Of a DNA stretch of 64,000 bases, positions 42,480-50,560 are shown one piece after another. The position numbers were made by a program, and so were the translations under genes. The stretch is from Bacteroidales bacterium. GTDB taxonomy: Bacteria; Bacteroidota; Bacteroidia; Bacteroidales; UBA932. The notes beneath the pieces were generated by a model. It was given only the letters and a program-made list of their open reading frames with translations. It made no database searches and was not told the DNA's origin. The stretch lies in assembly GCA_017473705.1 (NCBI GenBank), contig JAFUJQ010000014.1:1-64000 (forward strand), in the 5' to 3' direction. Position 1 is the first letter of the stretch. Each line of letters opens with the position of its first letter.

Positions 42480-43754
42480 TCAATTATTTAGTTCGTTTAC
42501 AAGTTTTACTCTTAAAATATTCAAGGCATTGGCTGCAAACCGTTCAATATTGCGTTTTCTGTCTCCTCTGAATTGCAGTCTGAAAGTCTCTGTGCCTTTT
42601 TGTGAACTGACTCCGATCCATACAGTGCCGACTGGTTTCTCATCGCTTCCTCCTCCCGGTCCGGCAATGCCTGAAGTCGCGACAGAATAGTCGGTGCCTG
42701 TAAGTTTTCTTACGCCTTCAGCCATGGAGGCTACGCATTCGCTGCTCACTGCTCCGTGCTTTACGATGATTTCTGGCGAAACACCAAGTACATCTGTCTT
42801 TACACTGTTGGCATATGATACAACAGAGCCAAGATAATACTCGGATGATCCCGAAACGGAGGTCAGCATGGATGCAATCGATCCTCCGGTGCAAGATTCA
42901 GCTGTACTCACGGTCTTGCCGCAGGCTTTAAGGATCCTGCCTACGCACTGTTCCAGGGTATCATCCTGCTCTGAGTATATATAATTGCCTATAATCGACC
43001 TTAAAACAGCCAATTCCGCCTCTATACGCGCTTCTTCGACTTCCCTTACGCCTCCGTATATTGAAAGCCTCAGACGGACGCCTGTAAGCTGATTGGGGAG
43101 ATAGGCCAGATGTATGTCTTCAGGAAGGCTGTTTTCCCAGTTCTCTATCATCTTGGACAAGGCTGACTCTGCAAGGCCGAAAGTCATGATCGTTCTATGA
43201 TAAATGTCAGATGTAGAGTGCTTTGAACGGATATCCTGCATGATGTCTTCAAGTGATCCAAGAGCCTCGAACGGCACTCCGGGCAGGGAATACAGTGTAG
43301 CTTTATGTCCGAATCTCTCCTCAGGGAAGTCAAAGACCATTATCGGAGCCGTACCCAGACGGTTTGGAATTACTGAACATGTATCAGGAACCACAGCCTG
43401 CGCCAGATTGATGTCCAGAACATCAAGCCCTCTGGCGCTCAGTATCCTGTGTATGATCTCCAGCTGTCTTTCATCTGTCTTGGTTCCAGATGCTCCGGAG
43501 AGTCTTCCCAAGGCTTCCTTTGTTATGTCATCTTTTGTCGGTCCGAGGCCGCCGGTCACGATAACTATGTTATTGTCAGCCAGTTCTGCCTGTAATGAGG
43601 ATATTATAGCCTCTGATTCGTCGCCGATGGACAGCATCCTGGTCACCCGGATTCCAAGTGAATTAAGGGCCTGTGAAATATGAGATGAGTTGGTATCTAC
43701 TATCTGACCGATCAGAATCTCATCTCCGATAGTGCATATTGATGCAGTAGTCAT
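42480..43754 (-). CDS. cinA: CinA family nicotinamide-nucleotide amidase
   Basis: This 424-residue two-domain protein has an N-terminal MoaB/MogA-like COG1058 domain (ICTIGDEILIGQIVDTNSSH, VTGGLGPTKDD), an ADP-ribose/NMN pyrophosphatase domain. The C-terminal CinA domain has AESCTGGSIASMLTSVSGSS and GIAGPGGGSDEKPVGTVWIG, which deamidates nicotinamide mononucleotide in pyridine nucleotide salvage. The old name 'competence/damage-inducible' should not be read as a role. It lies 9 nt behind pyrD. Confidence 0.93.
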   Translation of the reverse strand: MTTASICTIGDEILIGQIVDTNSSHISQALNSLGIRVTRMLSIGDESEAIISSLQAELADNNIVIVTGGLGPTKDDITKEALGRLSGASGTKTDERQLEIIHRILSARGLDVLDINLAQAVVPDTCSVIPNRLGTAPIMVFDFPEERFGHKATLYSLPGVPFEALGSLEDIMQDIRSKHSTSDIYHRTIMTFGLAESALSKMIENWENSLPEDIHLAYLPNQLTGVRLRLSIYGGVREVEEARIEAELAVLRSIIGNYIYSEQDDTLEQCVGRILKACGKTVSTAESCTGGSIASMLTSVSGSSEYYLGSVVSYANSVKTDVLGVSPEIIVKHGAVSSECVASMAEGVRKLTGTDYSVATSGIAGPGGGSDEKPVGTVWIGVSSQKGTETFRLQFRGDRKRNIERFAANALNILRVKLVNELNN

Positions 43755-43763
43755 CGTAACTCC

Positions 43764-44801
43764 TTATTTTACAGTGTTTTCCAAGTGGGTGATGATGTCT
43801 TTGACAAGTCCTGGGCCCTCGTAGATGAAGCCGGAGTATATCTCTACAAGCGAAGCTCCCGCATCGATCATGGCCTGTGCATCCTTTCCTGACATGATGC
43901 CGCCGACTCCGATGATCGGAAGTCTTCCCTGTGATTTTGTATGGATATATCGTACAAGTTCAAGGTTTTTCTTGTGAACAGGTGCTCCCGACATGCCTCC
44001 ATTGCCGATTTCGTCGATCTTGCTTTGAGGAATCGTCAGACCGTCGCGGCTCCTTGTTGTATTGCCGGCAACAATTCCGTCTATTCCGGAACGCAGGCAG
44101 TAATCTATGATGTCATCCATCTGCTCTCTTGCCAGATCCGGAGAAACCTTCAGCAATATCGGGCGATATGTATCGTAGTACCTTCTCAGATCCAGGAGTC
44201 TGTCGACAATGTCCGATAGGAACGAAATGTCCTGTAATGCGGTGAGTCCCACGACGTTAGGGCAAGATACGTTAACGACAAACATATCAACAAAATCATA
44301 AAGGAGGGCGAACGATGTCTCATAGTCTTTGGCCGCGTCTTCGTTTATGCTTGTGGTGTTCTTTGATATGTTGGCTGCAACGATCACCTCCGGACGCTCC
44401 TTCTTCAAGTGTTCTACGGCATTCTTTACGCCTTTGTTGTTGATGCCGAATCTGTTGATGATGGCCTTGTCCTGAGGCACTCTGAAGCATCTTGGCTTGG
44501 GATTTCCGTCCTGAGGCTTCGGAGTCAGGGAGCCGATTTCCACGAATCCGAATCCATAGTCTGCCATGTCGTTATAGAATTCTCCATTCTTGTCCAAGCC
44601 ACCTGCCAGACCGACAGGGTTGGGGAAATTCAGCCCGAACACTTCGCGTGCAAGCTTTGGAGAGTCCTTTTTATAAATAGCTCTCATTATCGCTCTTGCC
44701 CCTGGGATATGTCGCAGGATGGTAAGAAGAGAGAATAAGAGATTATGGGCTGTTTCCGGATTGAATTGGAACAAGATGGGTTTGAGGATGTGCTTATACA
44801 T
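43764..44801 (-). CDS. pyrD: Dihydroorotate dehydrogenase (quinone), class 2
   Basis: This 345-residue FMN enzyme of pyrimidine synthesis passes electrons to quinone. The N-terminal helices (YKHILKPILFQFNPETAHNL) are the class 2 membrane and quinone tunnel part. FMN and catalytic blocks are NPVGLAGGLDKNGE, INRFGINNKGV, VVNVSCPNVVGL and ILLKVSPDL. NGGMSGAPVHKKNLELV and IIGVGGIMSGKDA are also conserved. It leads the pyrD-cinA pair, with a -7 element at 44821-44828. Confidence 0.95.
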   Translation of the reverse strand: MYKHILKPILFQFNPETAHNLLFSLLTILRHIPGARAIMRAIYKKDSPKLAREVFGLNFPNPVGLAGGLDKNGEFYNDMADYGFGFVEIGSLTPKPQDGNPKPRCFRVPQDKAIINRFGINNKGVKNAVEHLKKERPEVIVAANISKNTTSINEDAAKDYETSFALLYDFVDMFVVNVSCPNVVGLTALQDISFLSDIVDRLLDLRRYYDTYRPILLKVSPDLAREQMDDIIDYCLRSGIDGIVAGNTTRSRDGLTIPQSKIDEIGNGGMSGAPVHKKNLELVRYIHTKSQGRLPIIGVGGIMSGKDAQAMIDAGASLVEIYSGFIYEGPGLVKDIITHLENTVK

Positions 44802-44820
44802 ATCTTACGCTATTATATAA

Positions 44821-44828
44821 CAAAGATA
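44821..44828 (-). promoter_or_regulatory. -7 element TATCTTTG for pyrD-cinA
   Basis: The reverse strand reads TATCTTTG 19 nt upstream of the pyrD ATG. Confidence 0.55.
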
Positions 44829-44860
44829 CTAAATACTGCTAAATACTGGATAGGAAAAAT

Positions 44861-44888
44861 AAATAAAAGTGGCACCTGGGCGCCACTT
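44861..44888 (-). terminator. Terminator behind the XRE regulator
   Basis: The stem AAGTGGC / GCCACTT (44867-44873 with 44882-44888) is followed on the reverse strand by a T-rich run. It begins 4 nt after the regulator's stop. Confidence 0.8.
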
Positions 44889-44892
44889 GCAT

Positions 44893-45348
44893 TTACATTT
44901 CCTGGAACGATCCATCGTCATATAAGATGATTATTTTGGATACAACTCTTTGTTTTACATTTTGTTGTATAATCTTACCTTGAGTATTGATGTCAATCGA
45001 GGGTGCAGTATTTTCTGTGGTGCTTGTAACGGGTGAGGGAATTTCGACGAGGGAATCCTCTTCTTCGTAGGCAAAAAGGCCTGGTTCGTCGACCAAGTCA
45101 TTGGTTGGCGACTGAGTCTGCGTCTGGACTGACGTTGTCTCCTTGTACATCTTTCCTTTGCCGAGAATCAGCCACTCGATGTTCAGACTAGGGTAGTTAT
45201 CCATGATAGCCCTGATGAAATCATAGCTCGGGTTGTTTCGACCGGCGAGAACATGTGAAACGCTCGCGCGAACTACCTTGATTGTATCTGCGAATTGTGA
45301 CTGAGAGATGTTTTCTGCTGCCAGAAACTGCTTAAGACGGGTGTTCAT
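44893..45348 (-). CDS. XRE-type helix-turn-helix regulator
   Basis: This 151-residue protein begins with a lambda-repressor-like HTH domain (about 1-62): RLKQFLAAENISQSQFADTI, ASVSHVLAGRNNPSYDFIRA and the WLILGKGKMY end common in Bacteroidales regulators. A Thr/Gln-rich, acidic linker and a short beta-type tail (KIIQQNVKQRVVSKIII) follow, perhaps for dimerisation. The start is ATG 45348; the longer frame begins with TTG. GTTAC/GTTAAC words around its promoter suggest self-regulation. Targets are unknown. Confidence 0.85.
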   Translation of the reverse strand: MNTRLKQFLAAENISQSQFADTIKVVRASVSHVLAGRNNPSYDFIRAIMDNYPSLNIEWLILGKGKMYKETTSVQTQTQSPTNDLVDEPGLFAYEEEDSLVEIPSPVTSTTENTAPSIDINTQGKIIQQNVKQRVVSKIIILYDDGSFQEM

Positions 45349-45368
45349 AGTTGTTACGTTTGATGTTA

Positions 45369-45376
45369 CAAAGTTA
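45369..45376 (-). promoter_or_regulatory. -7 element TAACTTTG for the XRE regulator
   Basis: The reverse strand reads TAACTTTG 20 nt upstream of ATG 45348 and lies inside the dyad GTTAAC-TTTGTAAC. Confidence 0.5.
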
Positions 45377-45496
45377 ACAAGATGGATTGTAAAAAACAAT
45401 AGCGCGTGTTGTGTAATCTTGTAACGGGTAGGGGATTACGAGGCTATAATATAGTAAATGTCTACTTTTAGTAATAGTATATAATTACCAGAGTAT

Positions 45497-45504
45497 CAAA
45501 TATA
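45497..45504 (-). promoter_or_regulatory. Possible distal -7 element TATATTTG
   Basis: The reverse strand reads TATATTTG about 150 nt upstream of the regulator. It could give a second, longer transcript or a small RNA, or be chance in AT-rich DNA. Confidence 0.3.
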
Positions 45505-45822
45505 TAGCACTAAAAAATATATGTGTTTTGAGGACTTTTGCCTCGATATCTTGCAGAATCGCACAAGATTACAGTTCCATAATAATGCATTAGTGTAAGT
45601 AAAATGATTAAAAGTGCAGATTATCAGTATATTAGAAATCAATCAATATAAATATAAGAAAATTTTATATCACAAAAGTCACGTGTTACAAAACATAGAT
45701 TCGAATCGGTGAAACTTTGTGCGAATGTTACAAATATTAATAACCGTGTCTATGGATGCTGATTTACTTTTGTGAATTACAAATGTTAACAGCGCTGATT
45801 TTCAGTTTTCGTGAGAATTGCG

Positions 45823-45830
45823 TATTTTTG
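45823..45830 (+). promoter_or_regulatory. -7 element TATTTTTG for queA
   Basis: TATTTTTG lies 26 nt upstream of ATG 45857. It excludes the longer frame beginning at TTG 45818. Confidence 0.55.
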
Positions 45831-45856
45831 TAAAAAATATATTTATAACGCAAATA

Positions 45857-47065
45857 ATGATTCCGGAGATCAACATATCAGATTATAATTATCCACTTCC
45901 TGATGAGCGAATAGCCAAGTATCCTCTCGATCAGAGGGACCGCTCAATGCTACTCATCTATAATGAGGGAAACATATCGTCGTCAACATTCAATAATATA
46001 TGCGGATATCTGCCTGAGGGGTATATGATGGTATTCAACGATACCAAGGTTGTTCCGGCAAGACTCCATTTTCAACGAGAGTCAGGCGCGCATATCGAGA
46101 TATTCTGCCTGGAACCTGTCTTGCCCGAAGAATATGTGTCGATGTTCTCATGTACGGACAGATGTTCTTGGAAGTGTATTGTCGGTAATGTCAAGAGGTG
46201 GAAGGGCGATACTTTGAGAGTATATAATCCGGAGAATGCCCCGCGTCTTGCTGAGATCGACTTGAAGGCGGATCTTGTTGAGAGAAACGGCGAGACTTCA
46301 ATTGTCGAATTTTCATGGAATGGTGGAGTCCCTTTCTCAGCTGTACTTGAGGCTTGCGGACAGGTTCCGATACCTCCGTATCTTAATAGAGACACCGAAG
46401 AAATCGACCTGGAGAGATATCAGACTTTGTATGCCCGATATCGTGGTTCCGTTGCTGCGCCAACGGCTGGTCTCCATTTTACAGAGTCCGTAATGTCTTC
46501 TCTCAAGTCAAAGGACATATCGATTCAGACAGTGTGCCTTCATGTGGGTGCGGGTACATTCCTTCCTGTAAAGAGCGAAAGAGTGTCCGAGCATACAATG
46601 CACAGAGAGCCCTTTGTCATAACATTGGACTTCATCAGGACTCTGATAACCAGGCTGGGGAAAGTGATAGCTGTAGGAACTACATCAGTAAGGACTCTGG
46701 AGTCGCTGTATTACCTTGGGGTAAGCTGCATTGAAAAGGGAGTGCCTGAAACTGTTGATCAGTGGGCTCCTTATTCGCGTGATTATGAATATACGACACT
46801 CCAGGCTCTGGAAGCTCTTGTCAGCTATATGGAAAGTAACGGTTTGAGTTCTCTCCAGACCGGAACCAGGATCATAATCGTGCCGGGCTTCAAGTTCAGG
46901 ATAGTTGATGTTCTTGTTACTAATTTCCATCAGCCGCAGAGTACGCTGCTTCTGCTTATTTCGGCGTTTGTCAACGGGGACTGGAAGAGGATATATGACT
47001 ATGCCCTTGCAAATGATTTCAGATTCCTCAGCTATGGCGACAGTTCGCTTCTGTTCAGAAGGTAG
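45857..47065 (+). CDS. queA: S-adenosylmethionine:tRNA ribosyltransferase-isomerase QueA
   Basis: QueA transfers and isomerises the ribosyl part of SAM onto preQ1 in tRNA to make epoxyqueuosine. It has 402 residues. Marks are DYNYPLPDERIAKYPLDQRD, GYMMVFNDTKVVPARLHF, CGQVPIPPYLNR, YQTLYARYRGSVAAPTAGLHF, HVGAGTFLPVKSE and VTNFHQPQSTLLLLISAF. It begins MIPEINISDYNY; the upstream TTG frame precedes the promoter. It is monocistronic or read with the acyltransferase gene. Confidence 0.95.
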   Translation: MIPEINISDYNYPLPDERIAKYPLDQRDRSMLLIYNEGNISSSTFNNICGYLPEGYMMVFNDTKVVPARLHFQRESGAHIEIFCLEPVLPEEYVSMFSCTDRCSWKCIVGNVKRWKGDTLRVYNPENAPRLAEIDLKADLVERNGETSIVEFSWNGGVPFSAVLEACGQVPIPPYLNRDTEEIDLERYQTLYARYRGSVAAPTAGLHFTESVMSSLKSKDISIQTVCLHVGAGTFLPVKSERVSEHTMHREPFVITLDFIRTLITRLGKVIAVGTTSVRTLESLYYLGVSCIEKGVPETVDQWAPYSRDYEYTTLQALEALVSYMESNGLSSLQTGTRIIIVPGFKFRIVDVLVTNFHQPQSTLLLLISAFVNGDWKRIYDYALANDFRFLSYGDSSLLFRR

Positions 47066-47091
47066 CTGTTGGTTTATTGCGCTGTTTTTCT

Positions 47092-47099
47092 TACATTTG
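47092..47099 (+). promoter_or_regulatory. -7 element TACATTTG for the acyltransferase
   Basis: TACATTTG lies 24 nt upstream of the ATG at 47124. Confidence 0.5.
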
Positions 47100-47123
47100 C
47101 ATATTGTACTAAATTTTTGACCT

Positions 47124-48296
47124 ATGGTAGATTTGACCGAATTCGAGAGCATCAGCCCGTACAATGATGCAGAAGCGGCAGAAGCGCTTAGCGCATTGGC
47201 TGAGTATCCTGTTGTAAACCAGGCGTCTCAGTATTTCTTCCCGGATGAGGCCCCTGATTTTCTTAAGAATCTTCTTAAGACCGTAAAGACTATTGATGAT
47301 TTCCAGATTCTTGTCATGCAGAAGTTTGTCCGTTGGGTGCTTGAGCGTACGGCGCACAATTTCTCATATGACGGAGTCTCAAATATAGATCCACAGAAAA
47401 AGTTCCTTGCACTGTCAAACCACAGGGATATCATTCTTGATCCGGCTATAACACAGCTTATATTGTATACAAACGGTATTCCGTTTACAGAGATAGCTGT
47501 CGGTGACAATCTCATAACAAACAAGGCTATCGAATACCTTATCCGTTCTAATAGAATGATCAAGGTTGTACGTGGCATCTCTGCCCGTGAACTGTACCTG
47601 TCGTCTCAGATGCTTTCAAAGTATATCAGGCTCAACATCACAGAGCAGAGGAGCTCAATATGGCTTGCTCAGCGTCAGGGCCGTACAAAGAATGGCTACG
47701 ATGTGACTGAGCAGGGTCTTCTCAAGATGCTTGACATGAGTGGCCAGGCTGATTTCCAGACCAACTTCGAGGAGCTCAACATCATCCCTATGAGCATTTC
47801 ATATGAATATGAGCCTTGCGACATTCTGAAGGCTCGCGAGATGGTGATATCACGAAAGCATAAATATGTCAAGGCTGAAGGAGAGGACTTCAACAGCATC
47901 ATGGTCGGTATCATGCAGCAGAAGGGAAACATCCACCTCAACATCGGAACTCCTCTGACGTCGGAAGAGATTGCAGCCGCGGCCAAGTGTGATAAAAATG
48001 ACAGGTATCAGCTGATCCGACATGCTGTAGACATCCGAGTAATCGAGGGGTATAAGTTATGGAAAAACAATTACATAGCCTACGATATCCTCAACCATTC
48101 ATTTAAGTATTCTGACAAATATTCATCTGAGGAAGCGCACCAGTTTGTCGCATATATGGAACATCAGCTTGACACTGTCGAACCGGAACTCAACAGGTCC
48201 GATCTCAGAAAGCATTTCCTTGAAATATATGCCAATCCGGTATCGGCCAAGGAACTTCTGAAGAAGGAGAAGATTACGGGAGGAATCTTATTATAA
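47124..48296 (+). CDS. 1-acyl-glycerol-3-phosphate acyltransferase-like protein
   Basis: This 390-residue PlsC-like acyltransferase has the acceptor motif in FLALSNHRDIILDPAI (here NHRDIILD in place of the usual NHxxxxD), then FTEIAVGDNL and MIKVVRGISARELY. SIWLAQRQGRTKNGYDV is like the second PlsC block. It is much longer than PlsC (about 240) and has C-terminal helices. It resembles the large Bacteroidales glycerol-acyltransferase proteins near lipid metabolism. The substrate is inferred. Confidence 0.82.
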   Translation: MVDLTEFESISPYNDAEAAEALSALAEYPVVNQASQYFFPDEAPDFLKNLLKTVKTIDDFQILVMQKFVRWVLERTAHNFSYDGVSNIDPQKKFLALSNHRDIILDPAITQLILYTNGIPFTEIAVGDNLITNKAIEYLIRSNRMIKVVRGISARELYLSSQMLSKYIRLNITEQRSSIWLAQRQGRTKNGYDVTEQGLLKMLDMSGQADFQTNFEELNIIPMSISYEYEPCDILKAREMVISRKHKYVKAEGEDFNSIMVGIMQQKGNIHLNIGTPLTSEEIAAAAKCDKNDRYQLIRHAVDIRVIEGYKLWKNNYIAYDILNHSFKYSDKYSSEEAHQFVAYMEHQLDTVEPELNRSDLRKHFLEIYANPVSAKELLKKEKITGGILL

Positions 48297-48333
48297 ATGA
48301 AAAGCGGACTTCACGATGAAGCCCGCTTTTCAT
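48297..48333. terminator. Bidirectional terminator between the acyltransferase and MscS genes
   Basis: ATGAAAAGCGG (48297-48307) pairs with 48323-48333, with an inner CTTC/GAAG stem. A/T tracts on both sides let it serve both convergent transcripts, including the eight-gene reverse operon. Confidence 0.88.
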
Positions 48334-49254
48334 TTATTTGTTTAATATATTCACATCCAGCTTAGGATATGGGAATTTGATACCCTTCTTAGGGAGCTGG
48401 TCGTATATTTGTGCGATAAAATCGTAGTTCACATCCCAGTAGTCCTCTGTTTTCACCCAGACCTTTATCACAAACTGAACACTGCTGTCTCTGAGGGCGT
48501 TGATCGAAACAAACGGATCTGCTGCGCCTTCGGTTGCCGCAGTCAGTATCCTGCCGTCTGCCTTGATGATCTCATTCAAGGTTTCGCACACCTTGTCGGC
48601 CTGTGTTCCATATTCCACATCAACGGTCAGGTCGAGTCTGCGAAGAGGAAGGTGTGAGTAGTTGTTTATCGTGCCGTTCGCAATCACACCGTTTGGTATG
48701 ATGATGATCCTGTTGTCTGTAGTCCTCAGTTTCGTACTTGTGATGGATACCTCCTCTACAGTTCCGGAATATCCGCCGACTTCAACGAAGTCATCAGCCT
48801 TGAACGGCTTGAAGATGATGATCATTATACCGCCGGCAAAGTTCTGCACAGTACCGTTGAGAGCCATACCGATAGCCATTCCACCACCTGCAAGCAATGC
48901 TGCAATTGAAGTGGTGTCAATTCCTAATGCCCCGATAGTTATGATGATGAGCATTATCGTCATTGCAATGCTCACGATGCTTTGAATGAACGAAGCGATT
49001 GCTTCGTCGGTCTGTCTCTTCTCGAAAATTCTTGTAAGGATCTTCTTGATTTTCTTGATAAGCCATGCACCTATGAAGTAAATCACAAATGCAGCGATGA
49101 CTTTCAGACCAAAAGCAACGGCGCTGTCGATGAGATCTTTGAGCAGTTCTGATGGTGGTGTTGTTGTCAGTTTTTCTGCTACGGCGACAATCTCGGCCTG
49201 AACGGCATTAAGGGTATCCGCAGGCGCAGCTTGCAGTAATGTTGAAATTTTCAT
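48334..49254 (-). CDS. Small-conductance mechanosensitive channel, MscS family
   Basis: This 306-residue inner-membrane channel releases solutes on osmotic downshock. Three membrane segments (about 50-150) lead into the pore helix region (LAGGGMAIGMALNGTVQNFAGG), then the MscS beta domain (FKADDFVEVGGYSGTVEEVSITSTKLRT with IIIPNGVIANGTINNYS). A C-terminal alpha-beta domain ends the protein. It is the last gene of the operon, 2 nt behind cysteate synthase. Cysteate or sulfite efflux is a possible but unproven reason for the linkage. Confidence 0.93.
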   Translation of the reverse strand: MKISTLLQAAPADTLNAVQAEIVAVAEKLTTTPPSELLKDLIDSAVAFGLKVIAAFVIYFIGAWLIKKIKKILTRIFEKRQTDEAIASFIQSIVSIAMTIMLIIITIGALGIDTTSIAALLAGGGMAIGMALNGTVQNFAGGIMIIIFKPFKADDFVEVGGYSGTVEEVSITSTKLRTTDNRIIIIPNGVIANGTINNYSHLPLRRLDLTVDVEYGTQADKVCETLNEIIKADGRILTAATEGAADPFVSINALRDSSVQFVIKVWVKTEDYWDVNYDFIAQIYDQLPKKGIKFPYPKLDVNILNK

Positions 49255-49256
49255 GT

Positions 49257-50543
49257 TCAGTATAACTTGTTGATTTCAGATATGATTTCTTCTGCCGGGA
49301 GCGCAGGGTCGAGCACAAGATGTGGCTTCGCATAAACGATCTCGCTTTCTGACTTCGCCCTTTCTTCTCCGCCGCCAGTTATGTTAAGCATTATTGTTTC
49401 CTCTTTCGCTACGACGCCGCATGAAACAGCCTGTGCAAGTGATGCAACTGCAACCGCAGCAGCATTGTGGATGTCAATCCCTTCAAGTTCGAGGAATCTT
49501 GCCTTCCACGTATGAAGTTCTTTGTTTGTAACCTTGAACATGTCTCCACCGGCATCTTCCATCGAGTCAAACAGGCCTCCTGCAAGTCCGTAAGGCGGCT
49601 TTCGGTTTGAAAGAACCTTTGCGTCTATGATTGCAGCAGCCTCGCGCGCCTGGTCCGGTGTCATGTCTACAAGACTTCTTGAATGCATTTTCCATGAATC
49701 ATACATGATGGTGAACGGGGCGTTCTGAGACGGGTAAAGGCGCATCTTGTGAGTGCCGAATCTTCCGTCTTCAATGAGCCTGAGGTTGTTTTCCCATGCT
49801 GCAATTGTACCTGTTCCACTGCCTATGGCCTGGAAATATGCGTCCGGAATCCTTCCGATAGTTTCGACTGCAGAAAGGACAGTCGTTCCCATGCCGTCAC
49901 GCCTTGCGACATTCTTGGCGCCTCCTTCAGCCATGAATCTGCTGTCTGTGCAGACCTTGTCAGAGAGGGCGATTGCGTCGAAGTAGTCAGATCCCTTAGG
50001 TGATGCGATGATCTTGACGCAGTCATTCAGCGGCTTGGTGAACCACAAGGCGCTGATATTGTCCTCCGGTATGGAGATGAGGAGGGGAATGTTGTTGTCT
50101 GAGCATACTTTGGCAAAAGCCCTGGCTGTGTTGCCTGCAGATGCCACCACCAGCACTTTGCCAGTGTTCTCCGGGAGTCTTGCGCATACCGAGTATGCCT
50201 CGGTCTCCTTGAATGAGCATGTTTCCATCTTTGCTCCCTTCTCAGGCCAGTATCCTGAGAAGGTGACATACAGGTTATCCAGTCCCAGTTCTGCGGCAAG
50301 TGCCTCGCTCTTATATGTCACCGGGGCGCATGAGCCCTTGAGAGTCCTTCTGACCGGTAGCCAGTCTGCATATCTGTAGAATCCGTCGAGATCTTCTCGC
50401 GGATTGAATCTCTTCTGTTCGTACTCGGCTCTTACAAGGCTCGGGCAGTCACACTGAGGATCAGCAAGGCTCCAGCCTGCATCTTCGAAGATATTGCCTG
50501 TTGCGCAGCATCTGAGCGCGTACTTTGTCGGTTTGAATGTCAT
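49257..50543 (-). CDS. Cysteate synthase (threonine synthase-like PLP enzyme)
   Basis: This 428-residue fold-type II PLP enzyme most closely resembles, from memory, the archaeal cysteate synthase that makes L-cysteate from O-phosphoserine and sulfite. Matching blocks are FSGYWPEKGA, TCSFKETEA (PLP Lys), VVASAGNTARAFA, EGGAKNVARRDGMGTTVL and YFQAIGSGTGTIAAWE. An N-terminal Cys-containing stretch (LRCCATGNIFED) recalls a zinc ribbon but is incomplete. In sulfonolipid-making Bacteroidota, cysteate is the head-group precursor. It lies in an operon with five Hdr-like genes and mscS. The alternative is a threonine synthase paralogue of other use. Confidence 0.82.
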   Translation of the reverse strand: MTFKPTKYALRCCATGNIFEDAGWSLADPQCDCPSLVRAEYEQKRFNPREDLDGFYRYADWLPVRRTLKGSCAPVTYKSEALAAELGLDNLYVTFSGYWPEKGAKMETCSFKETEAYSVCARLPENTGKVLVVASAGNTARAFAKVCSDNNIPLLISIPEDNISALWFTKPLNDCVKIIASPKGSDYFDAIALSDKVCTDSRFMAEGGAKNVARRDGMGTTVLSAVETIGRIPDAYFQAIGSGTGTIAAWENNLRLIEDGRFGTHKMRLYPSQNAPFTIMYDSWKMHSRSLVDMTPDQAREAAAIIDAKVLSNRKPPYGLAGGLFDSMEDAGGDMFKVTNKELHTWKARFLELEGIDIHNAAAVAVASLAQAVSCGVVAKEETIMLNITGGGEERAKSESEIVYAKPHLVLDPALPAEEIISEINKLY

Positions 50544-50560
50544 ATGTATGGTTTTATTCG

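Larger units (their letters stand above)
45351..45791. promoter_or_regulatory. Operator-like GTTAC words between the XRE gene and queA
   Basis: GTTAC, GTAAC or GTTAAC occurs near 45353, 45365, 45373, 45421, 45684, 45727 and 45785. Several are dyads, such as GTTAC-AAA-GTTAAC over the regulator's -7 element and TGTT-ACAA-AACA near 45684. A repressor binding these would control itself and possibly queA. The rest of this 450-nt gap is AT-rich and shows no gene. Confidence 0.4.
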
